A stretch of DNA of 64,000 nt, taken from NCBI RefSeq assembly GCF_000346465.2, contig NC_034016.1:17926563-17990562 (forward strand), in the 5' to 3' direction. Source of the DNA: Prunus persica. Its lineage: Eukaryota > Streptophyta > Magnoliopsida > Rosales > Rosaceae. Made by a program: the position numbers and the translations under genes. Shown here piece by piece: positions 12,152 through 25,828 of the stretch. The notes under the pieces were generated by a model. The model searched no databases. It was given only the letters and a program-made list of their open reading frames with translations, and was not told the DNA's origin. Each line of letters begins with the position of its first letter. The stretch's first letter is position 1.

Positions 12152-12720
12152 TTCGATCACCTTTAAGATCAAGGGAAACAGATTAGAACCAATCAGAAAC
12201 CATCATCAAACAACGAAAATCAAACACCCTAAATACAACAGAAAAAAGGGGGAAAACCCATGATCTAGAACAAGATGAAGTAGAAAAAGACTGAAACGAA
12301 CAAAACCCAGATAATCCGATTTCAAATATGAAAGAACCAAAGAAACCCACTAACCTTGGAGAGAAATCAAGTCTAGAACTTTATCAAAGTACTGTAAATT
12401 AAAGCTAATTAGCTTCAATCTTCAAATTCCCGAGAGATAAGTGAATGGCATAGGACCTTGGCAAGCCTCCCTCTCTCTCTCTCCCCCTCTCTCTATACCT
12501 CTCTACGCTCTGTCTCTGTCTTTCTTGTTGGGTTCTTTAAAATGGGTTTTTATTTATTAAGCAGATTCATATTCGAAGGAAACAGAATAATAAAAGGAAA
12601 AAAGAAATAAAAAGCGGAATTGGGGAGAGAAGGGCATGTGTTCGTCTCGTTTTGAATATAACGGCTACTAATTCCTGACCGTCGGATCTTAATACCACCG
12701 AAAAGTCACGATGGTCTGTC

Positions 12721-12731
12721 TCTAACGGCTA
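12721..12731 (+). promoter_or_regulatory. MSA-type motif upstream of cyclin
   Basis: TCTAACGGCTA matches the mitosis-specific activator consensus YCYAACGGYYA exactly. MSA elements bind three-repeat Myb factors and drive G2/M expression of plant B cyclins. A second AACGG core in a weaker context (ataacggcta) is at 12658-12667. Both are about 510-580 bp upstream of the cyclin ATG. MSA elements work in either orientation. Confidence 0.6.
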
Positions 12732-14507
12732 TCTCGCTTTTGTGCTCCGTGCCCTATTTTTTCAAATAATTTTGTAGGTCGGGCTTTTTTGTTCTTGATT
12801 TTTTGGGCTGGGCCTTGACCTTTTTGTCTAATAAAAGGCCCATAACTACGCTCTGCACCAATGATTTGGCTTTTTTTTCTGGGGTCATTTTGGAAATTTG
12901 TTATCGTGGAGCCGATACTCAAACCCACAAGTACGCTCTGCACCACTAGGGAAAGTGTCCCTTACTTCCTAGAAGCTCCTACACCACGTGTGGCTCACAA
13001 CAATTTCATATAATTTCTCATTTTACAATTTTTTTTTATAAATGGAAAATACACTTTGTATAAAACATTGAAGTTGTTGGTGCTTATCTCTAAATCAATG
13101 AATAATGTATCACATTTTATGACTATATTTGACTGCCGATTGTTGCATAATCTGAATTCATTTCATTTGCAGGATCATAAAAGAAAGAGGAAGAGATATG
13201 AATAACAATGTTGCAATAGAACATTTCATAAATTTAATTATCCCGTTACGTACAATGATCTTAGCAAACAAGATCTTGTGTATCTAATTTTTATTCGAAA
13301 AACATATCGTGTCTCTGTTAATTGCATATTCAGTTTCTCTTTTTCTTTTTTTTTTTATTGCCAAAACAATTTACTTTCTTTCCCATTCAAGCATATAATT
13401 GGCATGTAAACTATGATTACTTTAAAAATCAAGGCTTAATATCTTTCATAAGCTTGTAAGCTATAAATTAAGGTTGAAATCTTTATATTCGATGCCAAAC
13501 AAATATTCATGTTCATAATTAACCAAAGGAACAATGACCTTTTTTTTGTCAAAAAGGAATAATGACTTGACCTAGTAAACTTGGTGAGTGCTCATGCAAC
13601 GACTTGAACACCAATAGACTTGACCTGCAACGCTGGCTGGCAATCACTCAAAAGTCTGAACTTTCTTCGCTAGTCAATTTGTGGCCCGGCCCTCAAATAG
13701 ACTATGCAAATAGTTCGATATGAAGTCAAGGTTGACGTGGATACATTTAATCTAAAATGAGACAGACTTCTTCCAATGAGTTTGTCATGAGAAATTCAAT
13801 ATCTGTTAATGAATCAAATCGGACTAATTAATGGATAGGGGAGGATCGAATTCGAGTATAAGAGGGCGAACACACTGTATTTGTCAACTAATTTAACTCA
13901 TATCGATAATTTGAGATTAAACATAACATAATAAATCTGGACAAATAAACTCAACTTTAGGTTTTACAAGCTAAAGATCGATTTGAGTTTATTTGATCAT
14001 ACTATCTAGTTGAATTTGAGTTCAAACTTGAAATGAGTATGTCAGGTTGAGTTAGAATCTCATCGACTTGTACACATGACCCAACTAGCTATTTTTTTAC
14101 CTTGGAACATCCTTCCTTGAGTTAAAAAAGAAATTAGGCTATCAGGTTTTACCAGCTCAACTTCTAATTATGGATCGTACCACTATCATCATTCGGATTT
14201 TAAGAGATACAACATGACATTTAAAAAACAACGTTACATACATAGTTGGTTAAATGCATGTGAGTAATTGTGGATTATTAATATAACTGGATATGCATTA
14301 GTGATTGACTATTCTACGTACAAACGACTCTCGCTAACATAAGTAATAAGTTGTCCATTAATAAATTATATACTATATCTTTAATCTTTGTTCGTGTATG
14401 TGTGTCACTATCATCATCTTGATATACATCGATCATGTGAAAAACTGCTACATACACAATGCATGGTGGATTTAGTGCACATGAGTAATTGTCAAATAAA
14501 CATACAC

Positions 14508-14610
14508 ACATACGTGAACGACAGCTGTTAACATACTTGTCTTTTAGTAAGCAAATAGAATATACGTGAATAACAGCTGCTAACGTACTTGTCATTTAGT
14601 AGGAAAATGG
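14508..14610. repeat. Two-copy tandem repeat, about 50 bp
   Basis: Two imperfect units starting tacgtgaa and containing cagctgttaac / cagctgctaac, then tacttgtc and ttagta. Noncoding. It lies in the spacer upstream of the U-box gene, with no visible function. Confidence 0.6.
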
Positions 14611-15702
14611 ACTAACTAGTCACTAATGAGATTACAATTTATAAGACAATTAGCTTTAGCAATAGGAAATACTGATCGTACATGGTCCGCAGAATACAAA
14701 TATAGACAAAACTGACACACACCAAATTAAACTAAATTAGATTCATATGATTATTAATTAGAGCGTAATTGCGACGGCTATCAAGTCGTCCTAGCTTAAG
14801 TAACAAGGGTCCCACTCCCTCTCTCTCTCCTCTCTCCAAGTCCAGTTTTCCATTCCACCGTTCGGATTTTCGTATCCTCAAAATCACACCACAAAAAGTG
14901 GAGGAAAATCAGAGCAGCAGGCGGGGCCCATGGTCCTTCAAGAAAGAAAAGCCCAAAAAATGGGACCCGTCAGCACGAATACAAGACGAGAACCAATCCA
15001 AAAGGTTGCACGTGAATGCGCGTCACTTTGTCAATAAACCGCGTGAACCGACCCAGAGGCCCCCAGCCCTATCCTTTCCCATCCCCATGCATGTATGAGT
15101 AAAACATATGCAACTGTTTCTCAAATCCTTTTCTTTCTTTCTTTTTTTGATAAACCATAAAACCCGCCAAACATGTACCTCACCCCCCAAAATTAAAAAT
15201 TTAAAGATGGAATATCCTAAACATCCGGAACATGACATGACCATGACCAACAATTTGTTTTTGTTTTTGTTTTTAATTCTCATAGTTATCATAATTTTTA
15301 GTATAAACAAGATTTAATAACGCGCTTAATATAATACAGAATTTGAGTCAGTGATTATATCGTCTAATGGTATTAAGTCTTCATTTTATTAGGTAAGAAA
15401 TTTCAAAGAACTTTATGTTTTAAGAAGACCATTTGAGGAGTTTTGTGTAGTTTGTCATGGGGTTAGTTTATAGTGTGCTAGTGGGAATTGGTGGAGCATG
15501 ACCAACTTTTCCTTTTCTTTTCTTAAGAAAAGCATTATGTGTTACACAACCCTTTAATGATCATAGTAATTAGCGGGGTTTAATTACTTTCTCGGAAAAT
15601 TCACCATTGTCCGGGAAAAGTTGAAGATTTTTGAGATTTAAGAACACCCTTTTGGAAGTTTTGTGTTGCTAGCTAGATTAGTTAGTTTAGTGCTAGTGGG
15701 AA

Positions 15703-18252
15703 ATGGCAGAGAGGCAGATAGTGATGGAGGTTGGGGAGAAGGGGAATGTTGGTGCTTCAACTAACGGTGAAGATGATAGCGATGGTGTTGTTGGGGAATT
15801 GATGGGAGTGATTGAGACCGTCGGATCGTATTCGGGGTTTCGGAGAACGCACAGGAAGGAATGCTTGAACTTGGTGAGGAGGTTGAAGCTGTTGGTGCCA
15901 CTTATGGAAGAGATGAGAGAATTGGACATATTGATACTTTCTACCACCAAAGCTTTGAATTCTTTGGCTAGTTTGAAGGAAGCACTTGTTTCAGCCAAGA
16001 AGTTGTTGAGGAATTGTAGCTGTGAAAGCAAGATTTACTTGGTCAGTACTCTCTCTCCCCCTCTCTCTCTCTCTGAATTGACTAGATGGGTTCTGATATT
16101 AATGCTTTTGTTATTTGTTTCTGTGTTTATAACATGAACAGACACTAGAAAGTGAGGCAGTGATGGGAAGATTTCATGCAGTTTATGATAAACTAAGCCA
16201 GGCTTTGGATGATTTGCCATATAATGAGCTTGGAATCTCAATTGAAGTCACAGAGCAAGTAATTTGATTCCTTACTTTCCTTTTAACTTTTTCTTGTGTT
16301 GCTTGCTTTAGCCATCTTCAAATTTTGTACCTTTTCAAGATACTCAAATGGAAGATTTGTTTACCATTCACCAGCTTTACATAAGTTTTTGAGTACGTAC
16401 TTTGCTCTTGAGTTTTTCTGGTCATAGTATTTTGCCCATTAATCACTGATGTGGCTGTAAACTTGGTCAATTGTCAGGTTGAGCTAATGCGAACACAACT
16501 CAGACGGGCGCAGAGACGGGCTGATACGCAGGACATGGAGCTAGCAATGGATATGATGGTTGCATTCTCTCAGAAAAAGGAAGGCAGGAATGCAGATAGT
16601 GCAATACTGGAAAGACTAGCCAACAAGCTGGAACTTCATACTGTTGCAGACTTGAAAGAGGAAACAGTGGCTGTTAGAAAGCTAGCTAAGAGAGGATCAT
16701 TAAGGCAGAATGCTGAAAGCATTCAACAAATCACTGATCTTTTGGGAAAGTTCAAGGAAATTGCAGGCATTTATGAGGACTTCTTCCTTGATGGTCCAGT
16801 TTCAACAAGAAGTCCAAGGAAGTGCCAGTCTTTGTTGATCCCTCATGAATTTCTCTGTCCAATTACTTTGGAGATCATGACTGATCCTGTTATTGTGGCA
16901 ACTGGACAGGTAATCTCAAGTAGACCATATGAACTATTTGTACCACTAGTTGTTACCATATATGCACATTTTGATATATGGTTTCATGGATTACATGTTG
17001 TCATGGGCAAGATCATAAGTTATGGTTTCAGCACAGTTTGAATTCTGGTCATCATCTAAACAGAAAACTTAATCAGGAAAAAAGAAATTGCCTCAAGTCA
17101 AAATAAAATCTGAAAGCTTTTAAGTTCAACCATATTTTGATTTTCTCAAATGCATAACATGGGGTCTGAGATAGTTTTCCTTGCCTTCTTTTGAAGACTT
17201 ATGAAAGAGTAAGCATAAAAAAGTGGCTCGATTCGAACCACCGCACCTGCCCAAAGACAGGACAGACATTGGATCACTTATCGCTGGCGCCAAATTTTGC
17301 CCTCAAGAACCTAATCCTGCAATGGTGTGAGAAGAACAATTTTGAACTGCCCAAGAAGGAGCCTTGTGCAGTTTCTGATGACTCATCTGCTGAAATCATA
17401 GAGGAAGTGTCTTGTTTAGTACAAAATCTATCGTCTTGTAATTTGGAAGTCTTAAAAGAAGCCATTTTCAAAATCCGTATGCTCTCCAAAGAGAATCCGG
17501 AGAACAGAATTCTGATTGCTAATAGTGGAGGAATCCCCCAACTGGTTAAGCTCCTGTCTTATCCCGATTCGAAGATTCAAGAACACACCGTGACAGCGCT
17601 TTTAAATTTGTCAATTGATGAGGCAAACAAAAGACTTATAGCCAGAGAAGGGTCCATTCCTGGTATAGTTGAAATCCTTCAGCATGGAACAGATGAAGCT
17701 AGAGAAAATTCTGCTGCTGCATTGTTTAGCTTATCGATGCTCGATGAGAACAAAGTACTAGTGGGAACTTTGAATGGAATTCCTCCCTTGGTAGATCTTC
17801 TGCAGAATGGAACAGTCAGAGGTAAAAAGGATGCTGCCACTGCATTATTTAACTTGTCTTTGAACCAAGCCAACAAGTCTAGAGCCATCAATGCTGGTTT
17901 AATACCACCATTGCTTCATTTACTTGAGGATAAGAGCTTGGGCATGACTGATGAAGCCCTCTCAATTTTGTTACTCCTTGCATCACATCCAGAGGGTAGA
18001 AATGAGATGGGCCGGCTCTCTTTCATCGAAACCCTGGTTGAAATTATCAAGAACGGAACCCCCAAGAACAAGGAATGTGCTACATCAGTTCTTCTAGTGC
18101 TAGGATTAAACAACTCATCTTTCACTTTGGCAGCTCTTCAGTATGGAGTGTATGAGCATTTGCTGGAGCTGGCTAGATGTGGAACCAATAGAGGGAAAAG
18201 AAAAGCAAATTCCCTTTTACAACACATGAGTAAGTGTGAGCACATTCCCTAA
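15703..18252 (+). CDS. PUB15: U-box/ARM-repeat E3 ubiquitin ligase (PUB15-like)
   Basis: Four exons: 15703-16041, 16142-16258, 16478-16909, 17197-18252; 647 residues. An N-terminal helical domain typical of plant U-box proteins (UND, roughly residues 30-260) precedes a U-box at about 273-347 with [20 protein letters not shown], then the TYER and CPKTGQ signatures. An intron splits the U-box between ATGQ and TYER, as is common in this family. Residues from about 360 to 640 form ARM repeats (for example [10 protein letters not shown] and TALLNLS). Such proteins move ubiquitin from an E2 to substrates held by the ARM domain. The U-box text, including [16 protein letters not shown] and QWCEKNNF, is closer to Arabidopsis PUB15 than to PUB13/14; the exact orthologue is an inference. 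Confidence 0.92.
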
Positions 18253-21200
18253 CCAGCCAAAAAAAAAAAAACTTTATTTATAATCCTTAATCATTCTTGA
18301 GTGTTGCCTAATTAAGTTTTAGTGGAGTAAATCATAGTTCAAGCTGTGTTATGTTCTTTCCTGTGTGTCTTTGTGCCAAAGAGAGTGAGAACATATTCAG
18401 GTATAGATTGTAAAATGCTAAAAAGAGTCTTTGAAGTGAAAGAAGGTTTTTTTTTTTTTCAGAGACAGATTCTTAGACTTTTCTTTATCTTCTTTCTTCT
18501 GCACAGCTCCAATGATTATCCAGTGTTTATTGAGTTTTTTCAATCATCATTTTGGACTAATATTTGATTAGTGCCTTATTAGGTGCAACTAATACTATTG
18601 CAATGATATCCATCATTAATTAGTGCCCGTGAGAAATTGCTAATTGTGTTACAAAGCTACTTGCAGGACATCAGGTTGTTGAGGAGCATATCACATTTTA
18701 TTTTTCTGAAAGATCATCATTTCTTGTCAATCTGGTGGATGGAATTAAATCAGGTGGATCATAAATGAAAACTGCGACTAGCAACCCCCATCCAACCAAA
18801 AACAAACATTGCAACTAGCAACCTACCTATACAAACTTAATGAAATCTATCAACAACTCATAGCTCTAGATGTCCTTTTCATTTACAATATAAGCATCTC
18901 CTAGAATTCTATACACAAATTGATATAGTAAAAAAATAATATGACCACTTTGAATCCTATTTTTATTATTTAAACTATAAGGTGCTTTTATGGTCATGTA
19001 GACATCCATTGGTGCATGGTTTTTCTTTGAAAGAAATTGATATTCTTATTGGGTAATTAGATCTTCTGTTTGTGACATTTCTTTTATCATTTTTTTTGCT
19101 TAATCAACACCGTTTGATGTTCATCTTTAATTCAAACTTGGTCAATTTTATCTGGGCAAGTAAAATAAGGTTCACTCTTTGAAACACTTGTATTTTTTTT
19201 TTCCAGCTGCTTGTTATTTTGCACGAGTTTGCCAAACATGTGGTACTGGAATTTTTATGCTGTTGCAGTATCATAAAAAAAGGAAGAGCTCTTTTGAAAC
19301 TACAGAAGAAGTGAAAATTGGAATATCGCAGAGTAGGGATGTTGGGTGAGTTATCCTTATGCAGGCTTCATTTGAAATTTATGTAAATAATTAGGGAATT
19401 AATTTGGGCAGATAATGTTAAAGCAAAATTTGATTAGGAGAAAACAAATTTATGTGTTTTACAGATGGGTTGGAGGGATAGTGGTGATGGCAGAGGAGAG
19501 GAAGAGGTTGGGGGTGACTTGGAGAAGAGAGTTTGATTAACTTTTTTTTTTCATTTATTCAAATTTATATGGTGGGTGGGAAAATAAGGTGAGTGAGAAA
19601 ATATGACAGGGTGGTGGAAATAGTAACACTAAAAAAAAATCCCCAATATTAGCTAGGATCTCAAGTGCATGGATAAATGCTCATAACAACTTAAGCTACA
19701 AGCCCCTTATGTGTGCCCTCCATTTTTAGTATATTAGGAAGTGAGAGAAATAAATCGGGGCTATATGTTGACAGTTAGTGTTTTTTGGTTGAATAAAATC
19801 GATAATCTAAACTATAAGGAGATGAAATTTCTCACACACATACTATCAATGTGTGCGCCATAAGGATTCATAGCTAGACCTGTTGACCAGATGGACAATA
19901 GTTTGTTACTCCATTTTTAGTATGTTGGGGAATCATAGTGTCTCAATGAGGTAATGGAGCTTAAGGAAGCGTGATCCTGCAATATTTTTCCTTATTTTTT
20001 GTTATCTGATTGCATTATGAATGTGGTTGTTGGATGATTAATCATCTTTTATTGTTTTTTTAATTTTATTGGTTTTCATATGAAATTATTACTTCAGACT
20101 TCAGAGGGAAGGTGGTTTGATAAAGCTTGAAGGGCCAAAAAAAAAGAAAAAAGAGGTCCCCTGAGATTATTATAACATAATTAGACGCAATGAAGGAATA
20201 AATATCATTTGAGTTAATGTTCATCGACTACTAATATCTGGCAACAAGTCATGCTTTTACATGTTTGTCTCATGAGATGTGAAATTAACTTAACTTAAAC
20301 TAATGCGTGGAAGTCCAACTACGTTATTCAAGATTAATAGATAATCCGATACAATTCGTTTCACTCGTTAAAAAGGTCAATGTTGAATACTGGTTAGATT
20401 CGTTAACCAACCGTTAGTAAGAATAAAAGAATTATTTTTTGAACAAAAATTACTTATGTTCATTATTTAGACATTCTACATAAGAAACATAAATGCCCTT
20501 TACATAGCTAAAAACTTAAAGATAAAATAAATAAGTAAATTTCTTAACACTTGATAACGGATTTTGTCGGTTAACACGAACATGACATATTTTTTAACGG
20601 ATCACTAACATATTCACCAGACACTAACAAGTCTATCGGTTAACACGCCGATGTGCAAGATTTCCATATCTATTATGGAGACTTTCAATTCAAGGTGGTA
20701 GAACGCTTTAGTATCATATTCATCATGAAAGTTATATTTTTGTTTTTCTGTGTGGAATAAGAAAGTGAAATATGTATGATATCATATGTGATATTTCATT
20801 CACAATATAATTACAAACATTGTAACCCTAATCTTGAATGCGAAGATAAACGTCAAACAATTAAAACTATGAAACCTCCAAGCTGAGTATTGTTAAAGCT
20901 ACAAGGGTACCATAGCAACTTGAACTCAAAGTATCATGGCACAATATGATTGGTCACTAAATAAATTATAATAAAAATTCAACTATTTATTTAATTCTTA
21001 TTTTCTTTTGATGAGATTTTAATTCTTGCTATAAAAAAAGAAGAAAAAAAAGAAGGGTTCAAGACTTCAATTCCACAACCACAACAAGAATATGCGAACC
21101 AAACCGTAGAGAATCTGAGCTCTCTCTGTTCCTTTTTCTCTTACAAAAGGGTTTTCCCATTTGGCACACAAACCCACATATACTCTGATTAATCTTTTAC

Positions 21201-21459
21201 CTGTCCAGTTCCAAATCTTCTTCAATCTCCACCCTTTTCTCTATTTTAATTTTGTAAATTATATATTTTTTATTTTTTATTTTCCCCCAAATTTTTATTT
21301 CCCATATAAAATAGCTTATATTTTATTCATAACACAAATTTTTTCTGGGCTTTCATTAGCTTTCACGCCTAAGGGGTTTCGATTTTTTCAATTTCTAGGG
21401 TTAGGGTTTTCGTTTCATTTGTCTTCGTGATCGATCGATCGATTGGGTAGGAGAGAATT
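18253..21459. other. Intergenic, no gene seen
   Basis: AT-rich spacer of 3.2 kb. The first few hundred bases are probably the 3' UTR of the U-box gene, and the last 400, which are pyrimidine-rich, the promoter and leader of the DSK2 gene. Around 20300-20660 there is repeat-like text (several ttaacacg / cgttaac words) that may be an old transposon remnant, but I could not delimit it. No tRNA or open gene recognised. Confidence 0.55.
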
Positions 21460-23406
21460 ATGGGTGCAGAGGGCGATTCGAGCGAGCCTAAAGTCAGTGG
21501 CGATGGAGGAGAGCAGATTAATATTCGATGCTCCAATGGGTCCAAGTTTTCGGTGAGGGCGAGCCTGGACTCGACTGTTGGGGATTTCAAGGCAATTTTG
21601 GCTCAGAATTGCGATATTCCAGCTGAGCAGCAAAGGCTGATTTACAAAGGTCGTATTTTGAAGGACGACCAGACCCTGACTAGTTATGGTACGGTTTGTT
21701 GCTTCTCTGATTTGACTCTATGCTCGTTTCGTTTTCTGGGCCTGTGTTGTTCTGCCCAATGTTTTGATGAATATCGATTTTGTAATTTTTATCGAATCTG
21801 GTTTTGATTTTGATGTGGGTTTGTGTTATTTTTTCGAATTCTGCTTTTGAATTGATTAGGTTTTTATTGTGAAATTGTTAATTTGGAAAATTATTTGGAT
21901 GATGATATTGGTATTGTGGCTTTAATTGTGGTTTTATTGCCCGTGCTGCTTTGGTAGTGTTTAGAGTGTTGTGGGTGAGATTGTTGGATTTGGACGCGGT
22001 CAGTGGCTGTGAAAGTACCCATATGTCATGATTTAGGTGATTTACTGTAGTCTAATGGATGGTTGGTTTCTTGTATTGAAGGTCTGCAGGCAGATCATAC
22101 TGTTCATATGGTACGTGCCTTTGCTGCAGCTGCCTCAACCCCTGCTGCTCCTGCTGCTAATGCTACTTCTGCAAGTCCTAACACTGCACCAGGTGTTACA
22201 CGTGGTGTTGGCTCCACTGAACGCGATGGGCTTCAAAGTCCCGACCTTGGGGCATCTTTGTTATTTGGGCAGGGTTTAAACCCACTTGGTGGTGGTGGAG
22301 GAGCTCCTGGTTTATTTGGAGCTGGGCTTCCGGACTTTGAACAAGTGCAGCAACAACTGACTCAGAATCCGGACATGATGAGGGACGTAATGAACATGCC
22401 TGCCATTCAAAGTCTAATGAATAACCCTGATTTGATGCGAGGCTTGATCATGAACAATCCGCAAATGCGTGATATCATTGACCGGAACCCAGAGCTTGCA
22501 CATATACTTAATGATCCTGGCATTCTCCGACAGACATTAGAAGCTGCAAGGAGCCCAGAACTCATGCGTGAGATGATGCGAAACACTGACAGGGCAATGA
22601 GTAATATTGAGTCTTCACCTGAGGGATTCAACATGCTAAGGCGGATGTATGAAAATGTTCAGGAGCCATTTTTGAATGCTACGACAATGACCGGGAATGC
22701 TGGAAATGATTTGGGTTCAAATCCATTTTCTGCTCTTTTGGGCAACCAGGGTGGGGCACAAGTCAGGGATGGGTCTAACAACCCTTCAACCACTGGTTCA
22801 GAAACGACTGCAGGCTCTGTTGCTCCGAATACAAACCCACTTCCCAACCCGTGGGGCAATACTGTTGGTGAGCCTCTCCCATTCTCTTTATTATCCAAAT
22901 TTTCTTTTTCCTGACAGTGGCCTGAATTTCTTATTCTTAACTAATTTCTGGTATTAAATGGAAAATTTTCCTTTCAGTCGTGAAAATGGGACTGGTATTG
23001 TAATTGGATTTGATTTGTACATCAATAATTGGTTAAGCAAACTTTATCGCTGGCTCTTGAATCTCAACGGCAATGTATTTAGTTGTCAATTTTTACATGA
23101 AAATGGCCCACTAATTTAAAATGGGGTACATAGATGTTCTAATTTCTGCACCCTTCTCAAAGTTTATGTTCGAGTCTGCATAATATTATTTAAGTGGTTG
23201 CATGTTTTAAAGTGTTTAAATGCAGTCGCTTTTTGACCTGAAACCCACTGCAGTTGGCCCCCAAAAATGATTATTAGGTTAACTTATGTTTTTTACTAGC
23301 CTAGTTTGTAGCTCTTTCGGATAGGTTATATTTTTAAAAAAGAGGTACTTTTTTTTTTGGCACAGAAAAAAAGGTACTTTGAATACATTGTAAAATTTCT
23401 TTATTC

Positions 23407-23443
<37 letters not shown>

Positions 23444-25121
23444 GATCTGAATTGTCAGGAGGAAATCAACCAAACACCACCAGGCCACCTCCTGCTGGGG
23501 ATGGAAGGGCACCTGGTATTGCTGGCCTTGGAGGGCTTGGTCTCCCCGGAATGGAACAGATGCTTGGTGGCATGCCAGATGCTAATGTAATGAATCAGCT
23601 TTTGCAGAATCCGGCAATATCCCAGATGATGCAAAGCATGCTCTCGAATCCCCAGTACATGAATCAGGTACCATTGTTAGACAAATTTTCTTCACCCAAA
23701 AGGTGAATGTTCTCCAAAAGTGGAGTTTTTAATTTATTCAATTTTTATTATAAAATTTTAGATTATGAGCCTCAATCCACAACTACGCGGCATGGTTGAT
23801 TTAAATCCTCAACTTAGAGAAATGATGCAAAATCCGGAGCTCTTACGTCAGTTAACAAACCCAGAGACAATGCAGGTATTTTCCCTTTCAAAATTCTACC
23901 AAAATTCATTAACAAATATAATCTCTGTCTCTGTCGCTGTCTCTCTCTTTAGACAGTTTATATGCTCTACTGGAACTTCTTGTTTATGCTCTTCTTAGTC
24001 CATGTATTGATTTCTATTTCGTGGTTAATGTAACTTAATTGCATTTTGTTCTAAGAACATTGAAATTGTTTGAAATGCGAACCACCTAAGCTTAACTTTT
24101 ATTTTTTTTCCTACTCTGGCTTTTTCTCTTGCAGCAAATGCTTGCTTTACAGCAGTCGCTATTTTCTCAGACCAATCGACAGCAATCAACTCAGTGAGTC
24201 TAAATATATGTTACCACGCCTACTTGGTTGCTTCAATCCAATTAGTTAGCTATGTTTGCTGTCAGCATCTGATGTTTTTTCAAAATTTATTTAATACTTT
24301 TGTCTAAATACAACACCATTCTAGGGTCTCAATGATTTCATAACATATTTGAATACATCATTTTTCCATAGATTAATCTGTTTGTGTGGAGGTGTCAATG
24401 TATGTCATGGTTTGAAATTCCCTACGTTCACACCCCAACACCACCAACCTGGCCTAACTTGTGGTCTAGGATGCCAGCGATCATAGATTAAATTCATAAT
24501 ATATATTTTTTTGAATAGAAACAATTGTATTAAAACAGGAAAAAAAATACAAAAGTGGATACGGAATCCACAGCAGATAGATTAAATTCATAATATATTA
24601 CTAATCATTTGTTGCTTTGCCAGGGATCCAGCTCAGACTGGTGGTGTTACAGGTACTTTGAGATTGAAGTTCAAATATAATAATTGGTCGTTATCATTTT
24701 CTCCATTTAGATATTCACTTTTTTTTTACTATCTATGTGTAATCAGGAGGCCCTAATAATGCTGCTGGGTTGGATATGCTGATGAACATGTTTGGTGGTC
24801 TTGGAGCTGGCAGCTTGGCTGCTGCAAACAACCCTAATGGTTAGCCCCCCTGTTCTCACATCTAAATACAATCTTGCACTTTAGGAAATAAATCAGATTT
24901 GAATTATAAGAAAAGAAACAAAATATCATAGACTTTTGTGTTGTCTCTGAACATTTGTACTTCTTGTTGCAGTACCACCTGAGGAACTGTATGCGACGCA
25001 GCTGACACAGCTTCAAGAGATGGGTTTCTTTGACACCCAAGAGAATATCAGGGCATTGCAAGCCACTTCCGGGAACGTCCATGCTGCGGTAGAGCGACTT
25101 TTAGGGAATCCCGGGGTGTAA
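21460..25121 (+). CDS. DSK2: Ubiquilin / DSK2 ubiquitin receptor
   Basis: Eight exons: 21460-21688, 22082-22867, 23459-23667, 23762-23875, 24135-24193, 24624-24652, 24747-24839, 24973-25121; 1668 nt, 555 residues, in phase. It shuttles ubiquitinated proteins to the proteasome and links them to autophagy. The ubiquitin-like domain is at about residues 18-93 ([30 protein letters not shown]). STI1 repeats follow ([20 protein letters not shown]; later [20 protein letters not shown] and [17 protein letters not shown]). The C-terminal UBA domain has [19 protein letters not shown] and [14 protein letters not shown]. Length and order match plant DSK2a/b. Intron 2 holds an (AT)n tract and intron 5 a small LINE-tail insertion. 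Confidence 0.95.
23411..23441. repeat. (AT)n microsatellite in DSK2 intron
   Basis: About 15 uninterrupted AT units ending 17 bases before the acceptor of exon 3 (23459). They sit in the usual branch-point and polypyrimidine zone, so length change could affect splicing. Confidence 0.85.
24505..24576 (-). mobile_element. 72-bp LINE 3'-tail insertion in DSK2 intron 5
   Basis: A T-rich edge (24506-24512), followed by gaatagaaacaattgtatt, reads on the minus strand as the end of a retrotransposon with an A tail. It is flanked by a perfect 22-bp direct repeat (24483-24504 and 24577-24598, beginning atagattaaattc), the signature of target-primed reverse transcription. The same 3'-end wording recurs at 52568-52600. 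Confidence 0.75.
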
Positions 25122-25788
25122 CTTCACTTGGTTTTCATGTTTTTATATTATTCAATTGGGAATTTTTCTTGTGGACGTGTAAAATTAGTAATTTGGAGTA
25201 TAGTCTTCTGAAAGACACGAGACATACAGGCACTTGTAGATTCCATTTTGGGGGTGTGAATAAGCAAAGAACGCACAATATGATAGAGCTATGAACTTTG
25301 TGGCTATGCTTATACATTTCCCAAGTATTTACTTGCGTCCCTCTTTATTTTTAATGTATGCTTCAACGTCTTTGGATCCATGTGTATCTGCACCTTTTAA
25401 ATAAATGGTTTCAAAGCCTAGATAGGTTTGGTCCAGTACCACTTACATACGTTAACAAATGTATACCAGAACATGTTTTATGGGACATGTATGAAATTGT
25501 TGATGGCAGTTTTCTATCAAGCGACTGGAAATTAAAAGGTTTTAAATTTACAGTTCGTATCACGTTCTTCCTCTTATTGTTATTGGATTGTTTTTAATCC
25601 TTTTTTTCTTTCTTCTTAATTTTGTATCTAATCAATCTAGGACGGTAATTGATTATTTTAGTGTTATTTTTTTTAATTAAATAAAAGGCTCCTTTAAAGT
25701 GGCTCGGAGAGACTCCATTGTTCATTGTTGCAATATTGAATTAATGATTTGCGTTCGAGGTTTTGTAATTAAATTTTCTGTCTTTCAA

Positions 25789-25828
<40 letters not shown>

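Larger units (their letters stand above)
12152..15702. other. Intergenic: cyclin promoter side and PUB upstream region
   Basis: Divergent spacer between the cyclin (-) and the U-box gene (+). A CT-rich microsatellite at about 12472-12515 probably belongs to the cyclin 5' leader or core promoter. A two-unit tandem repeat of about 50 bp lies at 14508-14610. The frame at 14769-15098 is rich in Ser, Pro and Lys without family resemblance and is not taken as a gene. No RNA gene was recognised. Confidence 0.55.

Noticed and set aside
14769..15098. 109-codon open frame upstream of the U-box gene
   Set aside because: Low-complexity Ser/Pro/Lys content, no family resemblance, and it lies in the promoter region.
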